In this document: piece by piece, positions 50,601-58,401 of the stretch | How the letters are laid out: each line of letters opens with the position of its first letter | How positions within the stretch are numbered: the first letter of the stretch is position 1 | Assembly: GCA_963580455.1 (NCBI GenBank) | Contig: OY756960.1 | Coordinates: 6,944,001-7,008,000 of the forward strand | Source of the DNA: Euonymus europaeus | Lineage: Eukaryota > Streptophyta > Magnoliopsida > Celastrales > Celastraceae | Direction: 5' to 3' | DNA: 64,000 nt | The notes under the pieces: model-generated | The model's input: the letters and a program-made list of their open reading frames with translations, nothing else | The model's database searches: none | Told to the model about the DNA's origin: nothing | Position numbers and translations under genes: made by a program

Positions 50601-52887
50601 TTTCACGAGTTGGATCTTGATTCTTGAACCAACTCGTGAAAGTTGAACCCTTATACTTTCTTGAGGATTTTATAATGCTATATGGATTCCGTTTATTCTC
50701 CTAAATTTCTTGTTTCGTGTTAGAAGTACAATTTTCGTTTTCAACTTCTGATGTAGTGATTTGTCAGGCTTGTTTATTTGCTAGAGGCTTCTCACAATAT
50801 TATGGATGTTTATTACCCTTTTTTTTTTGTCTCTAGTTATGATGTTTATGTTGAGGCTTCTCATGTAGGGCTCTAGGATTGGAGTATGATGACCTTTCCT
50901 CAAAATCTCGTGAAGTCGAGAGGGAGGTGAATGTATTGCAGATGAAAATACAAGAAGCTAATAACAACTTGTCCAAACTCCGGAAGGACATGGAATGTAA
51001 GTATCATGACTTGGCTGATATGAAAGTATATTTTGATATAGGAGCCAGTCATATATCTTAATTTGCATTTGTGCGTCTGTTTTAATGACTCAGTGCACCC
51101 ACAATGATACAATTTTAATGGAAAATGGATAATGCATAGGGATTTGTGTTTTGTTGACTGTATTGTGAGACGTGTTTTGCTGATGTGGCTTGACTTTTCG
51201 CAATAGTCGTGGAATCCGTTATTGATTTTGGTGGTGTTGTATAGTTCAAGTGGGTCCATTTTGTTGGGGAAGGGATGCAGGCCAACAATATTGTTGGCTA
51301 CAACAAAATAGGGAAGGAATTTAGTATCGAGATTTGTGTTTTGTTGATGTGGTTGTATTGGAAGGCTTGTTTTGCTGATTTGACTGAGTATGTGGCTTGA
51401 CTTTTGTGTAATAGTGGTGGGACCCAATATTTATTTTAATGGGGAAGAGATAATTACATTGTTGCAGTTGCTCTCACCGGATAATATATGTATTGAATAA
51501 CTTTGGAAAAGTAATATTGTATTAATGAATATGAAGAATTGCCTAGAACATCTCTCTTTCCACACAAACTCCACCCCCCTGGTTAAATATCTCTGTTGGC
51601 TCTGGAATACAAAATTGTGCTTCTTGAAGAATTGTTAATATAACTTGTAATGTTAACTAGAGTCAAGGGAACAGTTTTGATAATACATGGTAACTATGTG
51701 CCTTACATTTTGAATATAGACTCCATGATCTCTGTTTCTGATAACCGTATAAAAATTGGTGAATATTGGATTGTGTGTCAGCGTCAGGTAATTACATGAG
51801 TCAGAGACCAAATCAGTGTCAGTTATTACATACTTTTCTTAGCCTAGACAATTTTCTATAGATTCATTCTTCTTGAAGCGGTCAAGTCATGATTAGATTT
51901 ATAGCCCTCACAATGGGCTTTTACTGATGCATGTAACCATTGCGATTTCATTTGGATAAAAAAACTCAGTAATCTTTATTTTCTAGATTTTTGAACAGCG
52001 ATGTGCATCAGAAAATCACATATCAGAGGAACAATAAATTAGTTTGGCATAGGATGCAGTAGGGAAACAATATATTATTAATGACCAAACAATTTCATTT
52101 GTTACACAATGTTATTATTGTACTGTTAAAAAGGTTTTTGTTGTCCCTTGTTTTTAATGCAGCGCGGAAGAGATTTGTTGAATCTAAACTCCAATCCCTT
52201 GATCAGCAATCTTTTGCCATTGATTCTTACCTCCGCGTTTTGGAGTTGGCTAAGGAAAAAAGAGATGTCGAGAAAAGGTTTCTGGTTTTTCTTTTATGCT
52301 AATATATATACAGTGTGTAACTTGTTTTTACATTTTAGGTAATGTGAAATTGCTAAATTTATCTGTTGTTTATGTTGTAGCAAGTACAACATTGCAGACG
52401 GCATGAGGCAGATGTTTGATCCTTTTGAAAGGGTTGCTCGTGCTCACCATGTTTGTCCATGCTGTGAGCGTCCCTTCTCTGCTGAAGAGGAAGATGAATT
52501 TGTCAAAAAGGTTCGTTTACTGCATTTGAGTCGTCATACTTCATGTAGTGTTCCCAAATGTTTGGTCTTTACACACAGATGTCCATTCGTTTTGGTTTGC
52601 TAGAACAGTAGAGCAACCCAAGACACCTCTACTCTTTCCAATATGCTAAATTGCTAATGTTTTCATTTAAATTACAGCAACGAGTGAAGGCAGCTAGCTC
52701 TGCAGAGCACATGAAAGTTTTGGCTGTTGCGTCCTCAGTTGCTGACTCTTATTTTCAGCAGTTGGATAAGATACGCATGGTTTATGAAGAGTATCTAAAA
52801 ATTGACAGGGAAACAATCCCACTTGCAGAAAAAAATTTGCATGAGCTCACTGAAGAGCTTGATAAAAAATCTCAAGCGCTTGATGAT
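32662..52887 (+). CDS. RAD50: RAD50, exons 1-16 (5' part of the gene)
   Basis: RAD50 is the SMC-like ATPase of the MRE11-RAD50-NBS1 complex, acting in double-strand break repair, telomeres and meiosis. Exons: 32662-32784, 32869-32955, 33103-33270, 33726-33901, 44060-44174, 45385-45613, 47742-47920, 48008-48178, 48348-48452, 48533-48640, 48742-48953, 49093-49185, 50869-50996, 52163-52277, 52381-52510, 52678-52887. All introns between them are GT-AG and phases match, giving 783 open codons. Visible are the Walker A motif GPNGAGKT (residues 34-41), split by intron 1, the [11 protein letters not shown]-loop region, long coiled coil, and the zinc hook CPCC at residues 695-698 (52454-52465). The second coiled-coil arm, signature motif and Walker B are not in the window; plant RAD50 has about 1,300 residues. 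Intron 4 is 10.2 kb because of transposons. Confidence 0.95.
34201..35423 (-). mobile_element. rearranged Ty1/copia relic with inverted LTRs
   Basis: On the minus strand lie the reverse-transcriptase C-terminus (35280-35010, [18 protein letters not shown]), RNase H (34827-34534, [14 protein letters not shown]), a polypurine tract (34349-34338) and an LTR (34337-34201, about 137 bp, TGTTG...TTAACA). A second LTR copy lies at 35293-35423 but in the opposite, plus orientation, followed by a primer-binding site (tggtattggaggt). The body has stops and lacks gag, protease, integrase and most of RT. This is a deletion plus inversion product rather than a simple element. Confidence 0.75.
35424..35820 (+). 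other. copia leader after the plus-strand LTR
   Basis: Begins with the methionine-tRNA-like primer-binding site tggtattggagg and continues as non-coding sequence with repeats of cacttg and gcacacc. It resembles the untranslated leader of a copia element, and no gag follows. Confidence 0.4.
36130..36362 (-). pseudogene. LINE reverse-transcriptase C-terminal (zf-RVT) remnant
   Basis: The minus strand is open for [19 protein letters not shown] followed by [20 protein letters not shown]. This is the pattern of the zinc-binding domain at the end of plant L1-type LINE ORF2 proteins (W...GKILT..NL..RG..L.N.C..C). Only this piece remains, inside RAD50 intron 4. Confidence 0.6.
36363..37739. other. 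RAD50 intron 4, no gene recognised
   Basis: Intronic sequence with short open frames lacking recognisable domains (36467-36831, minus). The segment 37475-37735 is unusually GC-rich and contains tcccacatcgga, a string often seen at plant LTR or MITE ends, but no partner was found. Confidence 0.4.
37740..37892 (-). repeat. tRNA-derived SINE-like relic
   Basis: On the minus strand an A-box-like tagtacagtggta (about 37875-37887) is followed 44 bases later by a B-box-like gagttcaaatc (37820-37830). This spacing suits an internal RNA polymerase III promoter. The 3' tail and duplications are not clear. Confidence 0.45.
38686..38832 (+). repeat. 5' LTR of the copia element
   Basis: 147 bp starting tattggaatg and ending gtttcaata, identical by eye to 43755-43901. 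Confidence 0.95.
38833..38845 (+). promoter_or_regulatory. primer-binding site, initiator Met-tRNA type
   Basis: tggtatcggaggg follows the LTR without a gap and differs slightly from the usual tggtatcagagc complementary to the initiator methionine tRNA 3' end. Confidence 0.8.
38971..39190 (+). repeat. 109-bp GC-rich duplication in the copia leader
   Basis: The sequence from ctcgaccagc at 38971 recurs at 39080 with small changes, including gattgacgcgagcttcaggt in both copies. Composition is far richer in CG than the surroundings (many cgcg). It lies between the primer-binding site and the gag start. Confidence 0.85.
39344..43747 (+). CDS. copia gag-pol polyprotein
   Basis: One open frame of 1467 codons; the first ATG of the frame is 39344. 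The order is the copia order. Gag comes first ([21 protein letters not shown]), then a CCHC knuckle ([14 protein letters not shown], about residue 267). Next are the aspartic protease ([13 protein letters not shown]), GAG-pre-integrase (LHRRLGHPS) and integrase with DDE residues in [15 protein letters not shown] and [13 protein letters not shown]. Reverse transcriptase follows ([19 protein letters not shown]), then RNase H ([23 protein letters not shown]). The stop is followed at once by the polypurine tract. All catalytic motifs look intact, so the copy could be autonomous. Confidence 0.95.
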   Translation: MSVTTTGEASGVSSKSSSGHSFDNPTLQISPVKLDGTNYLTWSKSCLLFIKARRLYSYLDGKHKRPALTDPGFDEWDATNSLVLSWLNYSMIPSISKGYLLFDEAWKVWSAAAQTYAKLGNDSQVYNIRKQLHQFKQGSFSITEVFTEMSSLWQELDFYQDFTAECPADAAKFHQMVDRERVFDLLAALNEEYDPIRVQVLGKTPFPSLREAYSHIQQEESRRGVMLSSASVERSALLVHPQTLDPKPLLPLPVTSVPHPKDHLHCDHCGRPRHTRDSCWKLHGRPTRGRGGRRPGPSRPWANVADGSEGSYPSSTLSPTEVQSLKTLMSRLQHTSSSDGSASAPAASYHATSQSDNSGNSASHTAPSPWIIDSGASDHMTGISSKFVTYCPFSGRDKVRIADGSFSSISGQGSIVCTPTLQLNSTLHVPSFPSNLISISTITKDLNCKVTFFPSYCVFQELKTGKTIGYGRVRDGLYYLAEPPSVSAPVFGPLGLVAAAAPSSAASIMLLHRRLGHPSFVVLKKMYPTLFSQVVFDTLVCDACEFAKHTRTSYPSVDSKSTEPFMIIHSDVWGPSEVMSLNGYRWFVTFIDCYSRTTWVYLLQSKSDVFVCFKRFHKLVSTQFSAKVQILRSDNGGEYVNGGFSSYLTDHGIVHQTSCVYTPAQNGVAERKNRHLLEVTRALLFTMNVPKSYWGDAVLVAAYLINRMPLRTLSFKAPLDLLQGTSLHRVSPKIFGCVCFVHEHRPNLRKLEPRSIKCIFIGYSATQKGYKCYHPPTRKVFVCMDVTFRDWEPYFSAPLSLEMSLRGEPSAPFNSSLSLSPDFHIAGTPLCSPIPVSELDKPASDDDPSSDDHPEYQTPMRLKKDDLIQYSRKKPSILPPALLTLPSQSIHPESASPTTPATGNISSPSVSDSSNLPIALRKGVRSCTVHPISNFVCYDRLSSPYRAFVSSISMTSVPQNWRDALADNQWKLAMIEEMQALKKNGTWELTTLPLGKQSVGCKWVYTIKYKADGSIERFEARLVAKGFTQTYGIDYAETFAPVAKMNSIRVILSCAANLGWNLSQLDVKNAFLHGLLREEVYMAIPPGFECVQTAGKVCKLKKALYGLKQSPRAWFERFRQVLCLAGYIQSGREHTLFTKWVDGKITILIVYVDDIILTGNNPVEELKIKKVLATEFEIKDLGPLRYFLGVEVARSNAGIFISQRKYVLDLLRETGMLGCKPSDTPIEVNHRLGRQVGKEVDKERYQRLVGKLIYLSYTRPDIAYAVGIVCRFMHSPQEPHMEAAYRIIRYLKAAPGKGLLFSKNGHLNIEAYTDADWAGCPIDRRSTSGYCFFIGGNLVSWRSKKQGVVARSSAEAEYRSMAHGVEELLWLQQLMCDLGSTSDQPLRLYCDNKAAISIANNPVLHGRTKHIELDRSFIEEKIRSGQLCIPFVPSSDQLADIFTKGLDAKTFHSILGKMGMMDIHAPS
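43746..43754 (+). promoter_or_regulatory. polypurine tract of the copia element
   Basis: gaggggggg overlaps the stop codon of gag-pol and abuts the 3' LTR; it is the expected plus-strand priming site. Confidence 0.85.
43755..43901 (+). repeat. 3' LTR of the copia element
   Basis: 147 bp, the same sequence as 38686-38832, followed by the ccact duplication. Confidence 0.95.
45796..46300. mobile_element. hAT-like MITE in RAD50 intron 6
   Basis: 505 bp flanked by the exact 8-bp direct repeat caaacaaa (45788-45795 and 46301-46308). The ends are inverted: agggggcagacccag on the left and, reading inward from the right, catgggcggacccatg. No coding sequence is present. An 8-bp duplication fits the hAT superfamily. 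Confidence 0.75.
46151..46171 (+). repeat. poly-G tract of 21
   Basis: Twenty-one consecutive G, then c and six more G, inside the intron 6 MITE. Such runs are rare and prone to length errors and G-quadruplex formation. Confidence 0.9.
46309..47741 (+). other. rest of RAD50 intron 6
   Basis: AT-rich intronic sequence; I see no further gene or element end in it. Confidence 0.5.
49186..50868 (+). other. RAD50 intron 12
   Basis: A 1.7-kb intron. A phrase gacctctaggttgtggt(a/g)aagc is present twice at about 49536 and 49588, resembling a dispersed plant repeat. Nothing else could be identified. Confidence 0.45.
51090..51480. repeat. possible MITE relic in RAD50 intron 13
   Basis: Two related blocks (gatttgtgttttgttgactg at about 51140 and gatttgtgttttgttgatgt at about 51330, each followed by gtggcttgactttt) flank a perfect 18-bp palindrome, gccaacaatattgttggc (51281-51298). 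The ends were not resolved. Confidence 0.4.
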
Positions 52888-53585
52888 GTAAGTATGGTTC
52901 TCCTACATTTTACTTTTTGAACGTAAACTTTCAGTTGTTTGATATCAGATTTCCAGTTATTGGTAAGAGTTGGTCGCTATTTACCTTACAGAATGCATAT
53001 ATGCAAAATATGAGAAATCTTGGTGTGGTTTTTGGTTTTGGTTACATGGAAAAAAGATCTGATTTTTTTGACATTTTTTTTATGAAAATGAGGATTCATA
53101 CCGCTGCGGGCTGAATGTTGAAGAGGCAACCTCTGATGCAGTGGTGCTTCTTTATTACCTGTAGACACCTTCTATTCATAATATGAACATCTTCCGTCTA
53201 TTTGATCTTAGGCCGTTTATTGGTCGTTTCAGAATTTTTTATACTGTTTTAGCTTTTCTTTTGCAAAAGAAGCATCCATTTCTATATGAAAACCACATTT
53301 TTGAAGGTTACTGGGTATTAGGACAAGACCTTAAGCAACGAAGAAAAGTCTTCATGTACCATGATATCTTCCTTCTGCTTGAACCTAGACTGTTTATATG
53401 TTCTGTTTTTTGCATCTTCTTTGCCACAACTTATTAATTGCAAGTCAAATTTTTTTTTCCTAGAAGTTGGGTCTATACCACTAAATGTTCTTGAGTTCTA
53501 AGTAATAGTAAGATGTCTTGTGTTTGGAAGAGAATACCATCATGCCAATTTGTGAAAATAAGGACTATTAAGAGTTGCAACAATC

Positions 53586-53855
53586 TGATACAACCCAAGG
53601 GTCTAATCTCCAGCAAGCCCACAAGCCCAACAAGCAACCGTAGGCTAGAAAGTATTTGTTGGAAGAAAGTATCGTAAGCCTTAGTATTGTATTAGTTGGG
53701 AAGGGTATTTTGGGAAGTGCAGTTGTTAGGGTTTATATTGGGAAGGGGGTTGTTTGTGTATATCATCGATCATTTTGTTGGAATTGTATTGTGGAGGCTC
53801 TGATTCCTCTAAAACCAGTAGTTAAATTACCTTAAATTGTATCCGAGTTGTATCA
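53586..53855 (+). repeat. 5' LTR of gypsy 1
   Basis: 270 bp with inverted ends tgatacaa / ttgtatca; the primer-binding-like tggtatcggaggc begins two bases later at 53857. Confidence 0.75.
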
Positions 53856-53880
53856 GTGGTATCGGAGGCTCGATCTTCCA

Positions 53881-54692
53881 TGGTGGAAACTCGAATGTCT
53901 AAAACCAGTAGTTACATTACCTTAAGTGTGTTAGTCGCTCAACAAGAAACTTCCCATATGTTGCAGCACACTCTCAAAGTGCAAGCTGGGCATGACATGC
54001 CCCGTTCTTTGACCATGGATGTAGGATCCGGTTCTGGTTCCTCCCCTTTTGGCTCGCCTTCTTCACTGGCTAGTTTTTATGACGATCGTGGGGATTATCG
54101 TTACCCCAAGCTTGACCTTCCCCTGTTTAGTGGGGATGATCCAGATGGGTGGTTGTACCACGTGGATCGCTATTTCTGGGTCAACAAGGTGACTGATACT
54201 GAAAAAATCACGAATGCTGTGGTGTGTATGGAGGGGAGGGCCCTCCACTAGTTTCGTTGGAGCCATATCTGGAACCCTTTTAAATCGTGGCCTTAGTTGA
54301 AACTAGCTCTTCTGGAGCGTTTTCGTGACAGTCAGGAACTCACCTGGTATGAGGCATTGATGGCTTCTCGGCATGAGGATTCTGTTCGTGCGTATCAAGT
54401 ACGTTTTGAAGTCTTGGCTGGTCACCTTTTTGAGGCAGAGAATGAAGTATTGATTAGCGCTTTTCTTAATGACCTAAAATGTGATATTCAAGTAAAACTG
54501 CGATTGATGTAACTTTCTTCTTTAGAGTCGGTCATGGAGGTTGCGCAATTAGTCGAGGATCTGAACCTTGCTTTTTCAGACGTGCGAGCTTATTGTAGCT
54601 TCTGGACTACTTCCTCTGGTCCTTCACCTAAAGGTGCCAGTGGGCTAGTAGACTCTTAGAAGAGGCTCGATCCAGCTGTGGGCCTCTCATCC
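53881..54692 (+). pseudogene. gypsy 1 gag, first part
   Basis: The first ATG after the primer-binding site is 53881. The gag core is recognisable (YPKLDLPLFSGDDPDGWLYHVDRYF, LLERFRDSQELTWYEALMA). In-frame TAG codons at 54249 and about 54294, and another stop at 54510, break it. It is interrupted at 54693 by the hAT insertion and continues at 58402. Confidence 0.8.
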
Positions 54693-54710
54693 ATTAAACC
54701 CAGAGTTGTT

Positions 54711-54790
54711 AAAGGCGCTAGGCGCTGCAAAGCGCCAGTGGCTTCCAGCGCCTTTGAAGCGCTAGGCGCTAGCTTAAGCGCGCTTTTGCG
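54711..54790. repeat. left subterminal aagcgc repeats of the hAT
   Basis: Dense copies of ggcgc, aagcgc and gcgctt motifs occur next to the left terminus. hAT transposases bind short subterminal repeats of this kind. The matching cluster lies at 58225-58390. Confidence 0.6.
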
Positions 54791-55066
54791 ATCATGCAGC
54801 AAAAAAAGATGATTTTCTGCATTTTCATGCCACTGAACACTCAATTCATAAATAAAATAGGCATTTTAACATCCATGGAAGGCTGAAACAGATCTAGACA
54901 GCTCAAAATCATAATTCATAAAAGCAAACATAGCACATAAATGGTTGACAGTGGCAAATGTTCAAGAGAGAAGCCAAAAAAAACATAAAAATGCAAGCAA
55001 CCAGCCAAGCAATCAAATAATCTAACAGTCACAGATGCAATAAGCCAATAATCAGCCAATCATGAA

Positions 55067-57785
55067 TCATTCCTCTTCATCATCGTCATCGTCATCGTCA
55101 TCAAACTCATCATTGTCTGCGCTAAGTGCGCTTGACATTCGAACTCCTCCATCCTCCTCTGTCTCATCTAAGCCAATGCCAATTGCAATATCTTCTTCTT
55201 CAGTTTCAGTAGGTAATGGAATTGATATTGGTGGATTTGAAGAGGTTGAAGCCTTTGACCTTGTTTGTTGTCTAGTTGCTCTTCTTTGACCAGCACCAAC
55301 AACTTCACCTACAACACCCCATGTTAAGTCACCACCATTGTGCACAAGCTCATTCTCACCATCCGAGCTTGCAGCCATTTCTCCAACCACCCATTCATTG
55401 CAAGCATCGATATCATTCAATATTATAGGATCAATCTTGTCCCTCATTTCATAACGAGACTTCAAAGTTTGGTTGTACTTGACATAGATCAAGTCATGCA
55501 ACTTTTGATGCTCTAATTTGTTCCTGCGCTTGTTATGAACCTTCAAAAAGAGTTTTATTTATTAGGCATATGTGAAGTTGTAAACAAAAGTGTAAAAACT
55601 AGGAAGTAGTACAAGGCAATAATTAGTACTTACATGCTCAAACATGCTCCAGTTTCTCTCACATCCAGAAGCACTGCATGTCAAACTAAGAATTCTAATT
55701 GCCATTTTCTGCAATTGAGGAGCTGAATTGCCAAATAAATTCCACCACTCAGCTGCAAATTTGTAAGTTAAGCAACCAAATGTTAAATAAATAAATTTGG
55801 CAATGAAGTAAGTAATGAACTACATATTTAAATCTTACTAAAGCAACCAAATAGTAATTACCAGGGGATTTGGTGCTCCTTGTTCGAATTGCCAAAGAAT
55901 TGCCAAATTGACCTTGAGCTCTTTTGTATAAATGTAACTCATCCATAATCTTCAGTCTAGAATCATCTGATTCAATCATTCTTTCAATACATCTATACAA
56001 TCCACTTGTAAGCTCCTCACAATTCTCAATGCTAGGATCATTATAGAAAAATTCTGGATTTAAGTAATGACCCGCTGCATGTAAATCTCTATGAAGTTGG
56101 CATTCCCATCGTTCATCAATAATTTCAAATATTTTCTTGTATTTTGCTGGCCTTCCTTCAAAAGCCGATTGAATAGCCTCTTTGGCTCTATCCATTGCCT
56201 CATAAATGTATCCCATAGCCGGCTTTTTTTCATTGTCATCTAGCCGAAGAACTTTCACTAGGGGACCCATCACCTTTCGGATATAAACAATATTGGCCCA
56301 AAAAGCCGGCATTAGAACAATTTCATATGCCCTTTTACCTTTGGCATCCTTAGCCCATTTGCTATTCAACCATTTTTCTGAAGTGAACATATTTCGAATA
56401 CACTCTTTTTTGCTTCCAAGACTTTCCAAACAAAGGAAAGTCGTCGCAAATCGAGTAACCCCATATCTTACTAATTCACTGTTGTTTGTAAACTCCCGCA
56501 TCATGCTCAAGACACCTACATGGTTATAGATATAACCAGTTAGGAAAATAGCATTTGAAAGTGTTCTTTTCACCTTTTCTATCTTCCCAATGTCTTCCAA
56601 TATGAGATCTATGCAGTGAGCAACACAAGGAGTCCAATACAAGTGTTTCCTCTTCGCCATAAGTAATTCACCTGAAAGTAAGATTGCGAAAAAAGAAGAA
56701 GTTAGTCAACTAATTTGATATGATGAAAAAAATTGAAACATGAAACAATTTTACAAATCATAATTTGAAAGTTAAAGCTCACCGGCAGCTTTGAAGTTGC
56801 TTCCATTGTCGGTAATCACTTGCACAACATTTTCTCCTCCAATGCGTTCAACAAACTTATCAAGTAGCTCAAATATCTTCTCCCCGGTTTTCATATAGGA
56901 TGAAGCATCAATAGATTCAACAAACATTGTTCCTAAAGAACAATTCACCAAGATGTTGATCAAAGTTCTATTCCTTTTATCCGTCCACCCATCTGACATG
57001 ATTGAAAAACCATGCTTTGCCCATTCAATCTTGTGAGCTTTCATCATTTGCTCCGTGTGATCAACCTCCTTCTTAAGAAGCGGAACCCTCAACTCATGGT
57101 AACTTGGTGGTTTCAAACCTGGGCCATATCTACCTATAGCTTCAACCATATCCTTGAAGCTATTTAAGTTAGCAGAATTGAATGACAATGCTGCTTGGTA
57201 CCAAAACCGAGCAATGTATTGCACAGTTTCAGCTCTCAATTCTTTGTCACACGCCTCATTGATAGTTTTTTGTTTGAGCTTTGCTCCTATGTTTTTCTTC
57301 CTCTTGAAGAACATATCCATTGGCCCCTTCACCCTCTTGGTAACATTAGCTCCTTCTCTAATTTCTAAACTCCCACCAGCTCTTTTGCCATTAGGCCTAA
57401 CAATTTCTTCAACTTCGTCTTCTTCTTCATCATCACCAAAACCATAATCATCAACATCTTGAAGCGGGTGATAGGCTGTAATTTTCTTTTGCTTTTGTTT
57501 CATACGCATGTGATTCAGCAACTCATCTTTCACATGTTGAGGACACTCCTTGCATGGTGCAGCATTTTTAAAAATTCCAACCTGATGTTGTTTTGCATGA
57601 TATATCCCACCATTTGTAAGCTTCTGACAAAAATTACATGTAATAGCATTTGGATTGTTTGGATTCATCATGTGATTATACTTCCAGCCAATGTCTGTCA
57701 ACTCCCTTTCTTTTGACTTGCCTCTTGCATTTGAGGATGTAGATGACACTTGTTTGGACGGATTAGACCCAGAACCACCCTCCAT
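55067..57785 (-). CDS. hAT transposase (BED finger, DUF659, hAT dimerisation)
   Basis: Four exons on the minus strand: 57785-56783, 56671-55862, 55752-55634 and 55540-55067. All introns are GT-AG, phases match, and the joined frame has 801 codons without a stop. A BED-type zinc finger lies near the N-terminus (GWKYNHM...CNFCQKL...HAKQH). A DUF659-like region follows (FSIMSDGWTDKRN, VQVITDNGSNFKAAG), then the catalytic-domain sequence (YWTPCVAHCIDLIL). The C-terminal dimerisation motif spans exons 3 and 4 (SGCERNWSMFEHVHNKRRN), and the protein ends in an acidic Asp run. The gene may be functional and could mobilise this copy. Confidence 0.9.
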
Positions 57786-58224
57786 TATATTTATTTTGGT
57801 AATTCGCAGACCCCCCAATCCCTCCCCACAACTGATCAAAAGAAGTAAAGAACCGAAATTAGCAATTGAAAAAAAGCTGAATAGGAAAAGTAGAAAGCAG
57901 ATTAGCAGAGGAGCAAAGTGGAAAGCAGTACCAGTTGAAGAGTAGCGGCAGGCGGCAGCTTGAGGAGGACAGAGTCGCAGCTCGCGCGAGTGCCAGAGAG
58001 AAGAGGAGTCGCCACTCGCGCAGGAGCCAGAGAGAAGAAAGAGACGCAGAGAACTCGGCAACTCGCCACTCGCGCAAGAGACAGAGAAGAAAGAGACGCA
58101 GAGAACTCGCCAGTCGCGCAAGGACCAGAAAAAAGGAAAGAGACGCAGCGGAGTTTCTATTTTTGTTATCGCGGGGATAGGTAGGCAGTAGGCTAGGGTT
58201 TCATTTTGTTATGTTTTTAGGGCT

Positions 58225-58390
58225 TCAACACAGCAGGGCTAGGCGCCTGTAAGCGCCTTAGAAAAGCTGTAGTAAGCGTGCTTAAGCGCGCTTCGAAGAA
58301 ACACGTAGAAGCGAAGCGATCAAGGCGCTCAGGCACCTGATCACTTCGCTTTAGCGCTTAAGCGCGCTTAAGCACGCTTTTGATAACTCT
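58225..58390. repeat. right subterminal aagcgc repeats of the hAT
   Basis: aagcgc, gcgcttaagcgc and related motifs recur many times up to the right terminus, more extensively than on the left. They are probable transposase-binding sites. Confidence 0.6.
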
Positions 58391-58401
58391 GAATTTAAAC
58401 C

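Larger units (their letters stand above)
54701..58393 (-). mobile_element. intact-looking hAT transposon inside gypsy 1
   Basis: The termini read inward are cagagttgttaaaggcg (left) and cagagttatcaaaagcg (right, complement). The flanking 8-mers are attaaacc (54693-54700) and tttaaacc (58394-58401), 7 of 8 matching, consistent with a hAT duplication if two bases (aa, 58392-58393) are counted with the element. It carries one complete four-exon transposase gene on the minus strand. Confidence 0.8.

Noticed and set aside
53183..53437. Open frame after RAD50 exon 16 as a possible exon 17
   Set aside because: The translation has no resemblance to the RAD50 segment that should follow and no suitable splice borders.
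55062..55289. Plus-strand Ser-rich frame opposite the hAT transposase end
   Set aside because: It is the complement of the acidic Asp run of the transposase.
57935..58184. Arg/Glu-rich frames near the hAT 5' end
   Set aside because: They come from repeated agagacgcagagaactcg units in the leader of the hAT gene and lack any domain.
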